Of a stretch of 64,000 nucleotides of DNA, positions 22,781-35,958 are shown one piece after another. The notes beneath the pieces are model-generated. The model made no database searches, was not told where the DNA came from, and was given only the letters and a program-made list of their open reading frames with translations. The position numbers were made by a program, and so were the translations under genes. Numbering within the stretch: the stretch's first letter is position 1; every line of letters starts with the position of its first letter. Origin of the DNA: Rhodocollybia butyracea (lineage: Eukaryota > Basidiomycota > Agaricomycetes > Agaricales > Omphalotaceae); NCBI GenBank assembly GCA_015501585.1, contig JADNRY010000163.1, forward strand, positions 80,544 through 144,543, given 5' to 3'.

Positions 22781-24623
22781 CTGCATAAATTCAAGATAAA
22801 AAATATGCGTTGTAACAGACAGAAAGGTAGATATGGTTGAGCGCTGAGTGTGAAAATCTGAAATTTGAAATATAAAAGCGATCCCTGCTACCATCATCTG
22901 TAGACAACGAAACGACTTCACCAGGCTCCAGTAATTCCAGTTACATTCGCAGAGCTCATAATTCAACAATCTAAATATTAGCTTCTATTCTATTCGCTGC
23001 TTTCTTTGGTCTTCGCTGCCAATTCTTCAAAACTTCCGCCGTAAATCTTGCTTTACAGTCTGCGGACGTTATTTGGTTTTCAACTCGACTTGCCAGACAT
23101 CTCGGGTCAGGAAGTCTTTGCTGCACCCGGAATTCATGCTGAATTTGGAGCACAGTCATGTTGAAAGTCCAAGGCGACGGAAAATCTAGAGATGATGGGA
23201 ATATGGAGTTGGGCTTGGATGCTCCTGCACCGGTATCGTCCTGGTAATAAAGAGTAGGACTCTACAGGCTCGCGAATGCTCCATCGTTAGCATCTGTCTT
23301 TACTTTACCTGCCATGTGATATTCTACCTCCTACGCATTTTCGAATGGTCACAGGAATCGACCTAACGCAGAGCAAACGTTCGCTCCTGCGTGATCTTCA
23401 AGCGTTGGATACTGGCGTTGGATACTGGACTGGACTGGCTCCGTTGTATTATTTGCGCTCACAGACTCGGCATGCGGTCTCTTCTAGCTCGAGCACTTGG
23501 CTCTCATAGGTTCTGACCAGCCAGATACACACCTTTCTTCTTTCGCTCATTGACCATGCGTCGCCGGATTCTTCTGGAACACAAAATCGCGAAGTAGAAT
23601 GATTTTCGTGCGTGTGCATTGATTAATGCCTACGATAGCGATTTAAAGGCTTCCCTAGTGTTTCGCTATGATGCTGGAGAACCTCGAACGGCTTGGCGGA
23701 GCTTCGAACGTTGTTTCACCGCTTGATACCTTCGTTACCTCTATGACGGCGTTTCGCTACGCCGCTGAATTGTCTTGAACACTTTGCTAGGGCTTTGCGG
23801 TTGGAGTTTGAGCCTTGATGTTTCGAAATGCTGATCTTGTGTCACTGCGATGTTCTATGTCTCAACGCTATGGTATTTCGATGGCACAAATGGTTATTAT
23901 TTGTCCTCCATCATCGTGGTACGAAGGCAAGAATAGGTTGGGGAATAGGTTGCGGGACCGTCTCGTACAATGATTGCGCCATCGAAATCACGTGTCACAT
24001 GACTCACCGCGAGTCGACTAGCGTTCGGGCGTTCTCTGGACCGCTAACGCTCTTGACGAGGATTCAATACCATCCAGAACATGAAGAAACCAAAGCAACG
24101 CTGTCCGAGCGCTAGGCCATCCGGGCGCCCAGAAATTTCCGCCATTTAGCGGTCATTTCGTCGCAGCAATTCTCTAGTTTCATGGGTCAAACGGAAGCCT
24201 AATAGGACACGCGCCGCAGCTCACTTTTTAGCTCCAGGTCCTGACGATCTCACTCGAGGATTTCCAGCTGTGCTCTTTCGAGCGCATGATTTCGATTCGG
24301 TTTGAGTTGGCCGGGCAGAAGAAGATATAAGAGACGTAAAGAATCCGAGCCGCGCTTGAAAGATTTTTCTTGGAGTCACCTGGAGTGGATAGAGCGGGTT
24401 TTAGGCGAGTTTTTTGTCTCGTAAAACCCAGTGAAAGAGCTCATATCTTCAGCAGGCATTAAGCAATTGGCACGTCAAGAGCGAGATGGAAAGCACGGCG
24501 CCGTTATTCTGGGTCACGGTTTCTACGAAGTTTTCCAATGTCAACTAGCGGAGCTTTATCCGAAACCCTTCAACGACTCTTTTCTTTCTTTACTACCTTC
24601 AAACCGCTGCAACTGCTGCAAAT
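22781..24623. other. mostly gene-free stretch
   Basis: The first part may hold 5' exons of the preceding gene. A minus-strand frame at 22971-23159 (MTVLQIQHEF start) has no recognised motif. From 23.2 to 24.4 kb nothing is supported except a short tandem repeat (gcgttggatact twice near 23404). A CACGTGTCACATGACTCAC block at about 23990 holds E-box- and GCN4-like motifs. A GATATAAGAG TATA-like site at about 24325 precedes the small gene below. Confidence 0.4.
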
Positions 24624-25074
24624 ATGAGTCAAGACCTTGAAAAACTCGAAAAAATGTTGGCGGAAAGGTGTGTTTGCTATTGTTGAACAAATTGGATTCG
24701 TCTGGTTAATATATCTTCGTATCGTTAGGCGCTTTCATCCCTACCGCCACGCACTCAACCGACGCCGAGAGGAAGCCTTGAATGAGCTCTTTCTCGAGCA
24801 AAGCCTTCAAGTTCCAGTGCGTGGTTGATATCTACAGTCACGTAAAAACATTTTTTTACCTCGACCCTCTTAGGATACAACTCTGCCTGTTGTCAATAAT
24901 GCCAGAGAAAACGATAGATACCCTCGATTCTTATTCCTGGTACGTTCGAGCAACTGAACCACTGTATTTTATGTTTTCTCTACTGACTGTCTTCGATAGT
25001 TAATTATCATATGGATAGCGCTTAGAATCTTCAAGTATCCCTTGTTTGAGGTCATTATCGCGCTCAACTTGTAG
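24624..25074 (+). CDS. small single-pass membrane protein, four exons
   Basis: Exons 24624-24667, 24729-24816, 24874-24939 and 25000-25074 join in phase at GTGTGT/TAG, GTGCGT/TAG and GTACGT/TAG sites to give 90 residues. The N-terminal half is a charged helix (MSQDLEKLEKMLAERR, RRREEALNELFLEQSL). A hydrophobic segment, FLFLLIIIWIALRIF, follows near residues 62-76. The tail YPLFEVIIALNL is also hydrophobic. Four short exons that all stay open and in phase make a real gene more likely than chance. Function unknown; the shape suggests an organelle or ER membrane protein with a cytosolic coiled-coil head. Confidence 0.6.
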
Positions 25075-25428
25075 ATTCGGTACGTTCGTCATCCTGTTTC
25101 TTTCTCGTTCCATTCTCTGACCGTTTTTCCACAGAAAAAGTTTGCGTTGTACTTATGCGAAGAAAAATCCAAGCTAGCCATCGGGCCTCTATAATATTTA
25201 GTAATGCAAATGTATAATCGCTGGAAGAATCAATCAGTTATCTTGTCCTCTGAAAGCGAAACGTCCCACCCAGTCTTCAGCTCCTGCTTATTTTGTCGCA
25301 GCCATTGTTAGTAATGTACAATAAGAACGCTTGGAACCTCGATCCCATACAACACTGAAATACGCTTGAAATGTGCTTCTTGAACGAACAAGCCGCCTTT
25401 TCACTGCCTACTACTAGAATTAACAGTT

Positions 25429-26926
25429 TTAGTCTTGAAGGGAACTAAATTGTCGTATAATATCTTGCACTAGTGCCCAAGTCGGGCCAGGGCCTGTACA
25501 TGTTACAAGTTTGGGGAAGATCTGATACAGAGCTCGCGCAATGGCGGGGGCAGTCATCACATCAGTTACCACTCTGCAGTCAAAGCTGCGTAATGGATGC
25601 GTGGAAGGAGTAGGAGGGATCTGAATCGTGGTGGTAGGATAGACCCTCTGAACTTTGATTGGATAGGAAAGACTCTGCAAATTTTGACAATGCCAAGCGA
25701 AGTGCACCAAGGATGCAAGAGATGGTAAGTCACTGGATGAATTCGAATGCAGAGATAGATGTTTGAGATGAGGTAATGCACAGGCGATTTTAGCCGTATT
25801 TCTGGTCTGATAAGGGCAGCGAAATCGAAAACTCGAGGCGCTCGAGTCTTTTCAGCTCCAACAATGGTTCAAATATTGACCAAAGCTGTTCCTCATCAAT
25901 ACCCATTAGAGGAGAATCGAATACCAAGTCAGGTACCTCTTCAATTGATAAATCCTGAAGAAAAGGAAAGGAGGGTGCAATATGAGTAGTAAAGGTTACA
26001 AGCTCAGGTAGAGACTGCCAGTCCACTGGAGATTCGCAGCAGCAATGAAAGTGCAGACTCCGTAGTGCTTTAGGTCTAGCAGTTACTAAGAATTTGTTTA
26101 AGTTGGGAATTGATCCCCAGAGCTGAATTTTTGTCAGCGATGGGAATCTGGCATGATTTTCAACACCCGTATAATCAAGAAGGATTCCTGCGGGTAATGA
26201 CAAATCAAGTTTGGTCAACCTGGGCAACAAAGCAATAGTCCGAATGAAACTCATTTCTAGGTGAGGCAGGTCATTTGCCAAGAGACTTTCCAGAGTACTG
26301 AGGCGGCTTAGCGAAAGTGACAGTCCCGAATAAGTATACTGGCTAAGTGTCAGAGACTTCAGTCCTGGACTCTTGGAAACAAGAAGGGCGAGGGAAGGTC
26401 CCAAGTCTTGCGCAAAGTCTGTGCTAGCTTCTGGCCAGTCGCAAGGCCAGGAAACTTCCTGCAGACTGGTACCCAAGAAGAGTGTGAACGAGTTCAAGCT
26501 GCATAACTGGAGAGGAGGATGTAGTATTTTAAGTTTTGGAAAGAGGGGTTTTCCTAGGCCAAGGTATGCGTATACAGAGTCATGTACATCGACCCTGATT
26601 GCCTCGTAAGGCTCACCAAATTCGCGGACGCGGGAAGCATAGAATTGTACACGGTCCCAAGACAATGGAGCGATTGGCTGCAGAAACATCTACTTTCATG
26701 GTCAGCAAACATTATTCTAATAGGACGGTCGATCTATACGCACCTTCTATCCATTGACCAAAGTAGTTTCTGGGAGAACCGACAACAACGGCTCTATACT
26801 GCTTAACTTTCTCCACATCTCGTCTAAAGCGGGTTCAAGAAATTTCTTCGAAGCTAGTCCTAGGGACAGAATATCTGCTCTATCCATTTCAGCGCATATG
26901 ATCGTTATAACATCATAGTTGAGCAT
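25429..26926 (-). pseudogene. F-box/LRR paralogue 3 (nonsense and frameshift)
   Basis: Exon 1 starts at 26926 (MLNYDVITIICAEM). At the end of exon 1 the family's conserved VNGQK is VNG-TAG-K, a CAG to TAG nonsense change just before the GTGCGT donor. The LRR exon begins at 26689 (MFLQPIAPLSWDRV) and stays open to about 25790, where the conserved SDQKTA becomes SDQKYG and the frame shifts by one. The rest continues in the other frame to 25429. Two independent lesions make it a pseudogene. Confidence 0.85.
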
Positions 26927-27273
26927 AATTGCAGCGCAGATGACTGCTGGGATGATGGATCTACAGGCGCGTGACACATTGCGCCGCCACGAGCGCATGA
27001 TCAAGCCAAGATCAAGCTCAAGGCCAATAATACAAAACGAAACTAATGCGCGTTGCGATATTTATACCTCCTTGAGATCAACATACCCTGGGGCCTGAGT
27101 CTTCTGGACACTTTTAGATAGACGCAAGATAATATCATCCATAAGAGTGGGGTTTTCAGCAATGATGAGACACTGGTCCGGATGTGTGACACAAAGCGTT
27201 TGGTGGATTGGATGTCAAATACATTCAACCCGGCCATGTTTGCATTTCAAGTAGTATAACATTTTTATTCTAG

Positions 27274-30200
27274 TTAAGTATACGCAGGAGGTGGGAGTCC
27301 AAAGGCCTCCTTCTGTCTCATTTCTGCCATTTCCATGCGTAGGTTCTCCACTTCCTCTCTCAAACCTGCTGTTGCATCACCGGATAATCTAGGTTCCGGT
27401 GCCTGTTCCGGTGCAGGGAGGTTGCTAGCACCCAGCTTTCCTATGCTTGGAATATATGACAACGGTCCTCGGGGAGTGGTAATTTTATCGTCGGTCATGG
27501 TGATAGTATAAGGCAAGATACTATTTGATCGGCCACTCTTTTTTGAGCGTCGACGGCAGTAGCACGTCCCTAGTCCCACAAGGACTATGAAGACACTACT
27601 TCCAATAACACTTCCTATGATAATGCCAGTGTGTTGTGATTTTCTACTAGCATTAACTGACGTGGACCCAGGCATGATTTGTTGGGTTAAACTGTTAGGG
27701 ATGATATTAGTTAGATGTAACTTGAATTAATAAAAGGGATTACTTCAGAGCAAGCAAAGCAAACATTGCTCCTTGGGAAGGACTGAAATATGAGTCGTTA
27801 ATTGATACCCACTGGGAGAAGCAACGAGATACCTGGCTTCACCACCTATGATCTCGCCATTAGTGGTATTATATGTCGTAGCGAACACAGCATCATTCTG
27901 CAAATTTGTTGCACTCTGATGGACCATTGAAATTAGAATATCTCTTGTACCGGCGTCAACAACTGTTCCAGCCGTGAAGAGTGTCCAATCTGGAATTTAT
28001 GAGAAACAAGGGCCGGTCAAGGGCCAGTCAAGTGATGTCTCTGATTTGCTACTTACGGGATTTCGCTGTGGTTCCTTCGTTGCTATCAAATGGCAAACCA
28101 AAGGGCGAAGCTGAAAATAATAATTTTAAATGTACAAGTATAAGAACTTTGAGCAGACTTGCCTAACGAAGCAGCTTCAGAGTACCAAGAAGTTTGCTCA
28201 GTGTAGATCTATGAAGCAGAAAATTCAGTATCAAGAAGTTCGCTTCATATTGGCTACTCACACTGCTATTCACGAGATTAAAGCCAAACAATTTGTCCGA
28301 ATAAAGGTTGTACATCATGCTCCATGAGTCCGGCGCCCCATACGTTGAAGCCAAATGGCCAGAAGACGTAGCAAGACTTTGCCATGAAGAAACCAAGGAA
28401 GAGGCATTTCCCTGACAGAGGAAAAGTCAAGACTCGGAGTACTGTGCAAAAGCACTTATTATACAATGAACATACAGAGTATGACACATAATCATCAAAC
28501 TCGCCGATACTACGACTTATTTCTGCCATAGCTTGGATGGCAAGAATACCAGAAATAGCCAAATTTGTCATGTTGTTTCCAGCTAAACCGTCCGCATCAA
28601 CACTATAAGTATAGATAGACACTTAATGAGGAGAACAAGAATGAAAAGCATCACTTACTACTAGTTACTAGCCAATCAGCATCAATGGATTGTCTGCAAT
28701 GAGCGTCTCAGTCCATGTTTTTAAAATGGAATACTGTGGAAGAACATATTAACTAACTAGTAGTAAAATCCCAGGTCTTGAAGGAATCAACGTACATATT
28801 GCAATATTACTGTTGTATCTCCAGTGAATGCCCATACCACAATAAGCATCTCACTTGTACCGACAATTGCAGTTGAGAGATTAGGACTGGGGTCCCCAGG
28901 AACCACTGGAAATGTACCACCTAGATCGCTTGCTGCAAATGACTGAGTGTAGAGTTCTGAACTTTCATATTGTAACATTGGCTTTAGCATATATCCAGTC
29001 CAAGATGCATTAAAGTAAAGAAAAGCAGGTAATGCGGCATATAGAGATTCCAGCGGGTTGGTTAGGCTGGAAAAATAAGTGCCCATAGAAGAGAACTAAA
29101 AGAAAAAGGCTCACTGTGAAGTTCCTTCGTCTTTCATGAAAATAAGGATGTCGGAGTTATTGATTTGTCCACCTAAATCAACTCCGACAGTGATTTCGAG
29201 AGTTGACATGACTTGTCTGGAGGCCAAGGAAACAAGGTCGCTGTAGTTGTTGGAGATGGATGTTGCGGCGTTTGAGATTCTGTTATCCAAATTTCTCGCT
29301 CGTTGGAGTGCCTGTGAGGCATCACTCAAGAAATCAGACATCTGGAGGCCAACTCAGGCAAGTCAAGATATGGCACGTAAACTGGACATACTGCTGATTG
29401 AACATCCTGATATTTGGTGAAGAAATAAGGTCGACGGGTCTGATTTCCAGAAGGTGTTGAGTAAACTATGTCTCCGTCTCGAACCAGGCCAATTGCCCAT
29501 ACTACAGGCTCGGTGGTAGAGATGATGCTACCTAAATCATTACAAAATGCAAACACAGGGAATGCACTGCCTTTGGTTTGTACTTATCCTGAGTATCTTT
29601 GTAAGGCCAAATAACTCACTCGTTTATAGGGCGATAGGTAAGGTTCTGAGTGTTGGTGAGGCTCCTATTATTAAGAAAAACATTGCGAGCAGTGCCGGCG
29701 GAGTCTGTTTGGTATGTTACATTTGATCCCTAATAGTTTGGTCAGTGTTCACTGTTTTGCGATGATCGGAGGTATCAGACAGGTGCTCACTGAAGTCGTA
29801 ACATGATAGAGTTTTGCATCCTGCGCCATGTCATTTTGTTCAGTCATTGGCTGAGGGGATGATAGTTGAACTTGATGGTATATGATAGAATCGCCCAGTG
29901 TGGTGTTCCACTGAACCTCTTCACTGGTATTGAATGCAACCCACTCTATCAACATTGTCAAATTTGCAGACAATAGTTTCCGAGAGAAGGTTAAATGTAC
30001 CAGCAGTTATATCTTGATACACTTGTAGTGAATGAGGCCTACCGTCAGTCGATGAGGCCTCCAAAAATACATAAGTAAATGGGAAAGATTGAAGGACGAG
30101 ATCTGATGGCTGAAAGAAGATGAGCGTATCGCCGGTTCCAAAGCAATTCTAATGTTTACCTCAATAGGACTGAGGAAAGTCACATTGATTTCCATCGGCC

Positions 30201-30587
30201 CAGCCTGTAGACCAAAAATGGAGCAAGTGGGGGTGATCTGAAGATTGTTTAAAGTAGCTGCTTTCGCAGTAGAATCATTGGCATGTTCTATGGCTGATCC
30301 CATCCACTGGTACGAATCATTGTCTACTCGCAACAAGCCACTCCATCCCAGATTCTACAAAAAACCATCACTATGCTGAGACAGCTACTTAATGTTCAAC
30401 GTACATGATCAATTGCCCGGAAAGTCGGCCATGATGAAGTCGAAGCATTAGCCTTGGTGCTATATGGAAGATAAGCCTGTAAGTAAGGAGAACGAACAGC
30501 TAAGGGAACTTTGGCCGTTGGAAATTGATTTGACTGACATCGAGTCAGCAGAGAAAAAGAAGCGAGGAAGAAAAGTATGAATATCAT
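27274..30587 (-). CDS. glutaminase-A-like (GtaA family) protein with C-terminal TM
   Basis: I can join 16 exons in phase. The N-terminus (MIFILFFLASFSLLTRCQS) is a signal peptide. Next come family motifs: VPLAVRSPYLQAYLP, WPTFRAIDH, GWSGLLRVDN, PSDLVLQSFPFTYVF, FPVFAFCNDLGSI, NPLESLYAALPAFLYFN, SEMLIVVWAF and SGILAIQAMAEISRSIGEFDD. They continue with STYGAPDSWSMMYNLYSDKL and GAMFALLAL. These match the fungal glutaminase A family (DUF5127/DUF4965/DUF1793), extracellular hydrolases linked to glutamine use. Beyond the usual end there is a Ser/Thr stalk, a membrane span (IIIGSVIGSSVFIVLVGLG), a CYCRRR stop-transfer and a coiled-coil-like tail (LREEVENLRMEMAEM). One donor, near 28145, is GC. Enzyme activity is not demonstrated; the anchored form is notable. 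Confidence 0.85.
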
Positions 30588-33500
30588 TACTGGTGAAATG
30601 TCAATATTGATAGCTTATAAGTGGAGCTGGCAGTGCAGGTTGGGCAGGTTGGTTAGATGGGAACTATCACTAGAGCGGAACAATATAATTTTTGGGTCAA
30701 AGAATAGATGCGAGTGGATACTAGTCACATTACTTTGTGAATAGAGTCATTGGCAACTAGATTGTTGTCCAGTCCAGGCAAATATGAATCTCAGTTGCTT
30801 GTATAACGTGCAACTGAGGGAGGGAAAATTTTCGCAAGTTGATGCAAAAGTATCATGATATCATATCAACAAAAACACAATGAAGTTTTATAAGCAGCAG
30901 TCAGAGTAATACGACCTAAGCTGGTAGCATGCAAAGAGGTTTATTGTGAAAGCAATACTGGGATTGGTACAACCAGAACTCCAGAGACTAGCTCCAAAAA
31001 TCAGCCTCTACAACTTGTCCGTCCGCCATAAATTTCTGCTCGGTTAGCAGTAAAGGGTTTGGCAAAGCCAGTTGGTTTTGAGACCAGGAGACAGAGGGTC
31101 CAACGCGCTTTAACGTTCTGTAGACCGAGAGGTTCTGGCGCGCATTCGAAATAAGTATACACGCTGGAAGATAGCCATAGACTATTGAAGATAACCTATT
31201 GAGCCGTTGATCATGGATGTATTCTAGGCATAAGGCTGAAAACATATGTCTTGTACACATAGAGCTACAGCGTATGACGGAAGAAAGTTAGTACTTATAA
31301 AAGAGTTGAACTGATATGATTATGATGACCTTTGCCACGTGGGTCATAGATAAGTTTCTTTCGCTACCTTTTTCAATTTTTACTCTTGAAGTAAAATGAT
31401 TTTGAGCAATTTTCGATGGGGTTTTGATCTCCACGCGGCCATTTATGAGTATAAATATGCGGAGCAAGACGAAGCGTGAAATGACGGTGACTGCGTCATG
31501 CAGTCAACATAGATGAGAGCTCAGATCCAGACTGGAGCATGCCAGCCACGCAACTCACCCCAATAGAGACCTTGTCTAATGTTTCCTCCATAAAGACCAC
31601 ATATACACCACTTCGAAAATGCGTATCTCCATCATAATCCAGTACTTATAGCCCATATCCAATGAACGAGCCCGCGTAAGCAGCCAACATCCTGACTGGC
31701 AGGGCTGATATGCCAGGAAAACTTGAATGTAGAGTGTTAATCTTCAGTGGTTCTATCTTGATTTGTCGCGTCAGAAGACCATCAGGCAGAAACGCAGAAG
31801 AAGACTTACCATCTCTGTTGCGATAGCTTTCATTTTTCCAGTAACGTTAACCAAGGATTTACATCGTCGTATCCAGTCATTGGCGGGTCGATGAGAACCT
31901 GTATTTCCTTAGTCTTTCCGCATTTACACAGCTCAGCATTTGCTCTGTAGAAATATATGAAGCATAAGCGAGTTTCTTGAAGGACAATGACAATAAAACT
32001 TACTTTGGTAATCGATAGCCGTCATTTCTGCGCTGGTGATGGGCTCTGAAACAAATTGCTCCATACCATTTTGCGTACTATTCGGGTGATTAGACATGTA
32101 CATTGAAACTTGACTATTGAGGAAAAGTAAGCTCTTGCGCCGCAATGGGACTTTGAGCGTTTATTTAAATTTAGGCGCCTCCCAGAATTCTGTCATCACT
32201 GCACGCGACCCTTCTCTTTCTAGCCGGTGTACAAGTCCTGGGGAGAAGACAATGAAGACTCTGGTTCTGCCAGCTCAACCAAGTTTCTGTCGACTCGTAA
32301 ACCGTTCTATTGAACAATCGAAAGCGCCGCCTGGAAACTCTTCATCGTCATGGCTTGAGACTGGCAATCTGGTGTATCCATACGCAAGGGTTAACTTGAG
32401 GACTCGGAAGTCAGCAATTGGTAAGTAGAGCACGAGATGCTCTTATTCTGTATGACTTTCGCCTAGGACTGCATAGCCGCACTTCTCAAGCCAGGCCTCA
32501 CCGGTGTACACATTCATCGGCGATCTAATCCCAAGATTCCAACCACAAATAGATTCTGATGAAGGGACTAGGTTGTACTGCCTTCGGACAGGATAATGCG
32601 TATAGTGGATTGCTAGTGGAAGAACCGATGAAAAAGTATCAGCATAGTACGTGTACCCAATTTCTTTGGAATGGTGTCTGAGTCTGAACACAGTTTTTGT
32701 AGAACTTCTTCCCGTACCAACATGGATTTGTATCGTGTCCAGCGTACCCAATATATATGATGAGATATCTCAGAGTTGCAAGCGCCAGGTATCTTGCTTG
32801 CCATCTATCGTCGCCATCTATCCTTTTATCGGCTCGCTTAATTACAGTTTTCATCCGGTTTCTCTGAGTCTCAAGCCCCTGAATCTTGCCGCCACTATCG
32901 CTCTAAGCTCCGAGTCTGAGCAAAGTGCTGGAGCGCTGGAGCCTGTTGATTGCTACGCGTTATGCGTTCAAATACCTGGTACACTTGTGCTTACTCTACT
33001 CTCACTCATATCGTCCATCTCTCTGCCACCTCAAGGCCTCTGTCTTTAACGTCACTACCCGAAGCAGCTTTCCTGTTTTAGACTTGAACCAGTCCCAGTT
33101 TCTTATTCAGGCTGTGAGAAGCGCGCGCAATGTACGAGCTTGAGTAGAATCCGGCATTGTTTCGCAACTGTAGTTCGCTTTTGCGGTATTTTTTTCAAAT
33201 CAACTTCTTTTGAGTCTTCACAACCATTTTGTAGTCACATCGTCCCTTGCCCTTCCAGAAAGCTATCTTACTAGTATTCTGTAGATCTCATTTTCTCGAG
33301 TCGTAGATTCCTACAGCGACCTGCAGACTCCTGTTGGAGCTCTCAAACTCAATAATAGGTGCGCATTCGGAAAAAGCCTTGGCCTTCTCGTATTGGAACT
33401 TCGGGTAAATAAAGGGAGGGGTAGGGTAGGTGGATGTTAGGGAGGTATGTGAGTTGTTTTCAAAGTCAAGAGGGTGCTTGTACTACCATTAGGCAACCTC

Positions 33501-33900
33501 TGGTGTGATCGAAAGCCGGTGAAGAGTTGGTAGATGGAGAATAGCTCGGGAAATAATATGCAGGGTGTAGTAGTGAGACGAGGGTGGATGCGACGGCAAG
33601 GTGTTGACTCCCCGATGTTCAACGAAATAATTTCTGCCTAGACCGAACTACGAGTAGTATTGACTTTTACGCTTGCCACATACATCTATGCAGTCGCTGG
33701 GGCATTGAACTCTTGACTCAATAAGTTGGATTACAATTTATTTGTATTCGGGTCAGCTGCACTCGATAAAAGCTGCACTCGATAAATGTGTATACATGTT
33801 GCTTTGACTATTTTTCTTCAATTGTTTGGGTTATGAGCACACCCGTCGTCTCATTCCAACCCTGATTTGAAAAATGAGATTTAAGACCGAGGACCTTCAT
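30588..33900. other. long gene-poor interval
   Basis: No gene could be supported. Some short frames on the minus strand near 31.8-32.1 kb look coding-like (GSHRPANDWIRR; ELCKCGKTKEIQ) but lie in different frames and do not assemble. The stretch 33.65-33.85 kb repeats the F-box 3'-flank phrase ggggcattgaact also seen near 15.0 kb. Confidence 0.4.
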
Positions 33901-35414
33901 CTACTCCTCGATTTGACGGTTTTGGTTTCGAAGGAAAGTAAATGAGTCTAGGATTTGTTGCACCTGCTCCCCACCCTTACCACCGCCCGAAGCGTTCGTG
34001 AGGTTCGGGAAGATCTGATACAAACCGAGCGCGATAGCGGGGGCATTGATGATGGTTGACCTCGTTATGGATATGAAAGAAACGTAAGGGATGTGGAGAA
34101 AGAGTAGGAGGAATCATAGTCGAGAAAACAATTACTTTGGGTTTGATTGTCTCGAAATCGATTGGATAGCTAAGACTCCGCAGATCTGGACAATGTCTAG
34201 CGAAATGCACCAGAGATTCAAACGATGATAAACCATCGGCTGAATACAGATCCAACGCTTTGATACGAGGCCATGCACTGGAAATTCTGACCGTTTTCTG
34301 GTCTGATACGGGTAGTGGAATGTTATAACGGAGGCGTTCGAGCCATTTCAGCTCCAACAACGGTTCAAATATTGACCAAAGCCGTAGCTCATCGAGATCC
34401 GGTGGTAAAGGCAATAAATCCTCTCCATCAATCTCCAAACCCCGAAGGCAATGAAAGGATGAGAGGATACGAGTAATGGCCGAGATATCAAGTAAGTGGT
34501 CCATGACAGTCCAACTAACCGCCAGATCCCGTAATGCTTTAGGTCGGACGACTGCTAAAAATATTCGTGTGTCGAAAGTCGATCCACGAAGCTCAAGTTC
34601 TGTCAACGAAGGAAATCCACTCTCAACACCCGCATAATCAAGAAGAATTCCGGCGGGTAACGTCAGGGAGAGATCGGTTAACTTTGGTAATAGGGCTATA
34701 GCCTGGATGAAATCCATCTCCAGGTGGGGCAGGCGATATGCCAAGAGTATTTCCAAAGAGCGGAGGGTGCTGAGCGAAAGCGTCAATCTTGAATAGATAT
34801 ACTGATCGAGTGTCAGAGACTTCAGTCCTGGACTTGTGGAAACAAGAAGGGCGAGGGAAGGTCCCAAGTCGGATTCGGCATAGCTCGCGTCATCTTCTTG
34901 ATAACTGTCAGGCCATGAGACCACCTGCAGACGAGTAGCCAAGAAGAGCGTGTATGAGTTCGAGCTGCATAACTGGTAACTCGGCTCAAGCCTTTTGAGA
35001 TTTGGAAAGATGGGTGTTCCTTGGCTAAGATATGCGTACACGGAGTCATGTATCATTCCCTCAGCATCCCAAGGGCCTTTAAATGCGCGGACACGGGAAG
35101 TGTAGAAATGGAGACGATCCCAAGACGATGGAGCGATTGGCTGGACAAGCATCTACTATCTCGATCAGCGCACATGGAACATTGAGTCAATATGATGTTA
35201 CACGCACTTTCTGCCCATTGATCAGAGTGGTTTCTGGGAGAACCGATAACAATGGCTCTATACCACCAATATCCTTCCACAGAACATCCAAAGCGGGTTC
35301 AAGAAATTTTTTCGAAGCAAGTCCTAGGGACAAAAGATCTTTTCGATATTTTTCAGTCAGGAATCTGGATTCTATTTCGACACATATAATCATGATAACA
35401 TCATAGTTGAGCAT
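33901..35414 (-). pseudogene. F-box/LRR paralogue 4 (late frameshift)
   Basis: Exon 1 is 35414-35208 (69 codons, MLNYDVIMIICVEI, F-box core KDLLSLGLASKKFLEPALDVLW). The LRR exon starts at 35152 (MLVQPIAPSSWDRLHF) and is open to 33977. Compared with sisters, the frame shifts by one after HIHNEV near 34060. The next frame restores the family C-terminus (IINAPAIALGLYQIFPNL ... IEE) ending at TAG 33901-33903. The protein as encoded keeps the whole F-box and nearly all repeats, with about 25 aberrant C-terminal residues, so it may still work. It is divergent from the SET gene at 35.96 kb. Confidence 0.75.
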
Positions 35415-35775
35415 GAGTGTAGCGTAGATGTTGATGATTCGGGAAAGCTCAGAGCGATCCGATTAAAATCTAAGACAAAGAGTATAAAGCGCGTGACAAT
35501 TCAGAACCACGTTCTCACATGATCACTGTCACCCTTGTTTTCTTCGTGCTAGTACTCAGAGCTACTTCAAGGCTACTGGAACTCGATGGACCCCAAGATT
35601 CTGCAACGCGAAGAAAGCGGCTTCTTGAGCTACATAAGAAATTCTTTCAACGAATCATCCTCATCGTCTCATCCGACCTTGTTCGGAACTGGAACATTCA
35701 CTATCGTTTATCTGCCGTGAATCTCGAATTTAAATATTAACAGTTATCGATCTGATACCGACTCTCTTGGAATGG

Positions 35776-35850
35776 GGAGGATCTCAAGGAGTACTAGTAA
35801 GTGATAAATGAAAAAAGAAGCAAGGACTTCAAATTCCCTGCCCTTCACCC
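35776..35850 (+). promoter_or_regulatory. conserved block in divergent F-box/SET intergenic region (unit A)
   Basis: The run gaggatctcaa..agtaagtgataaatga...gaagcaa...aattccctgcccttca recurs with few changes in all three F-box/SET divergent spacers (also at about 42850-42920 and 47505-47571), always 110-180 bp upstream of the SET start codon. Its conservation in otherwise divergent spacers suggests a promoter or shared control element. Confidence 0.55.
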
Positions 35851-35958
35851 TGAGAAGCACAGCGTAGAGGCTTCTCTCGAGCCGGCTTACAACCGACTTG
35901 ACCACGAAGTTTGTTCGTCAATAAAAACTTCCTTCTTTCCCCTTCATCTCTGACCATC

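Noticed and set aside
31800..32150. Small multi-exon gene on the minus strand
   Set aside because: Coding-like runs occur in different frames and do not join at acceptable splice sites.
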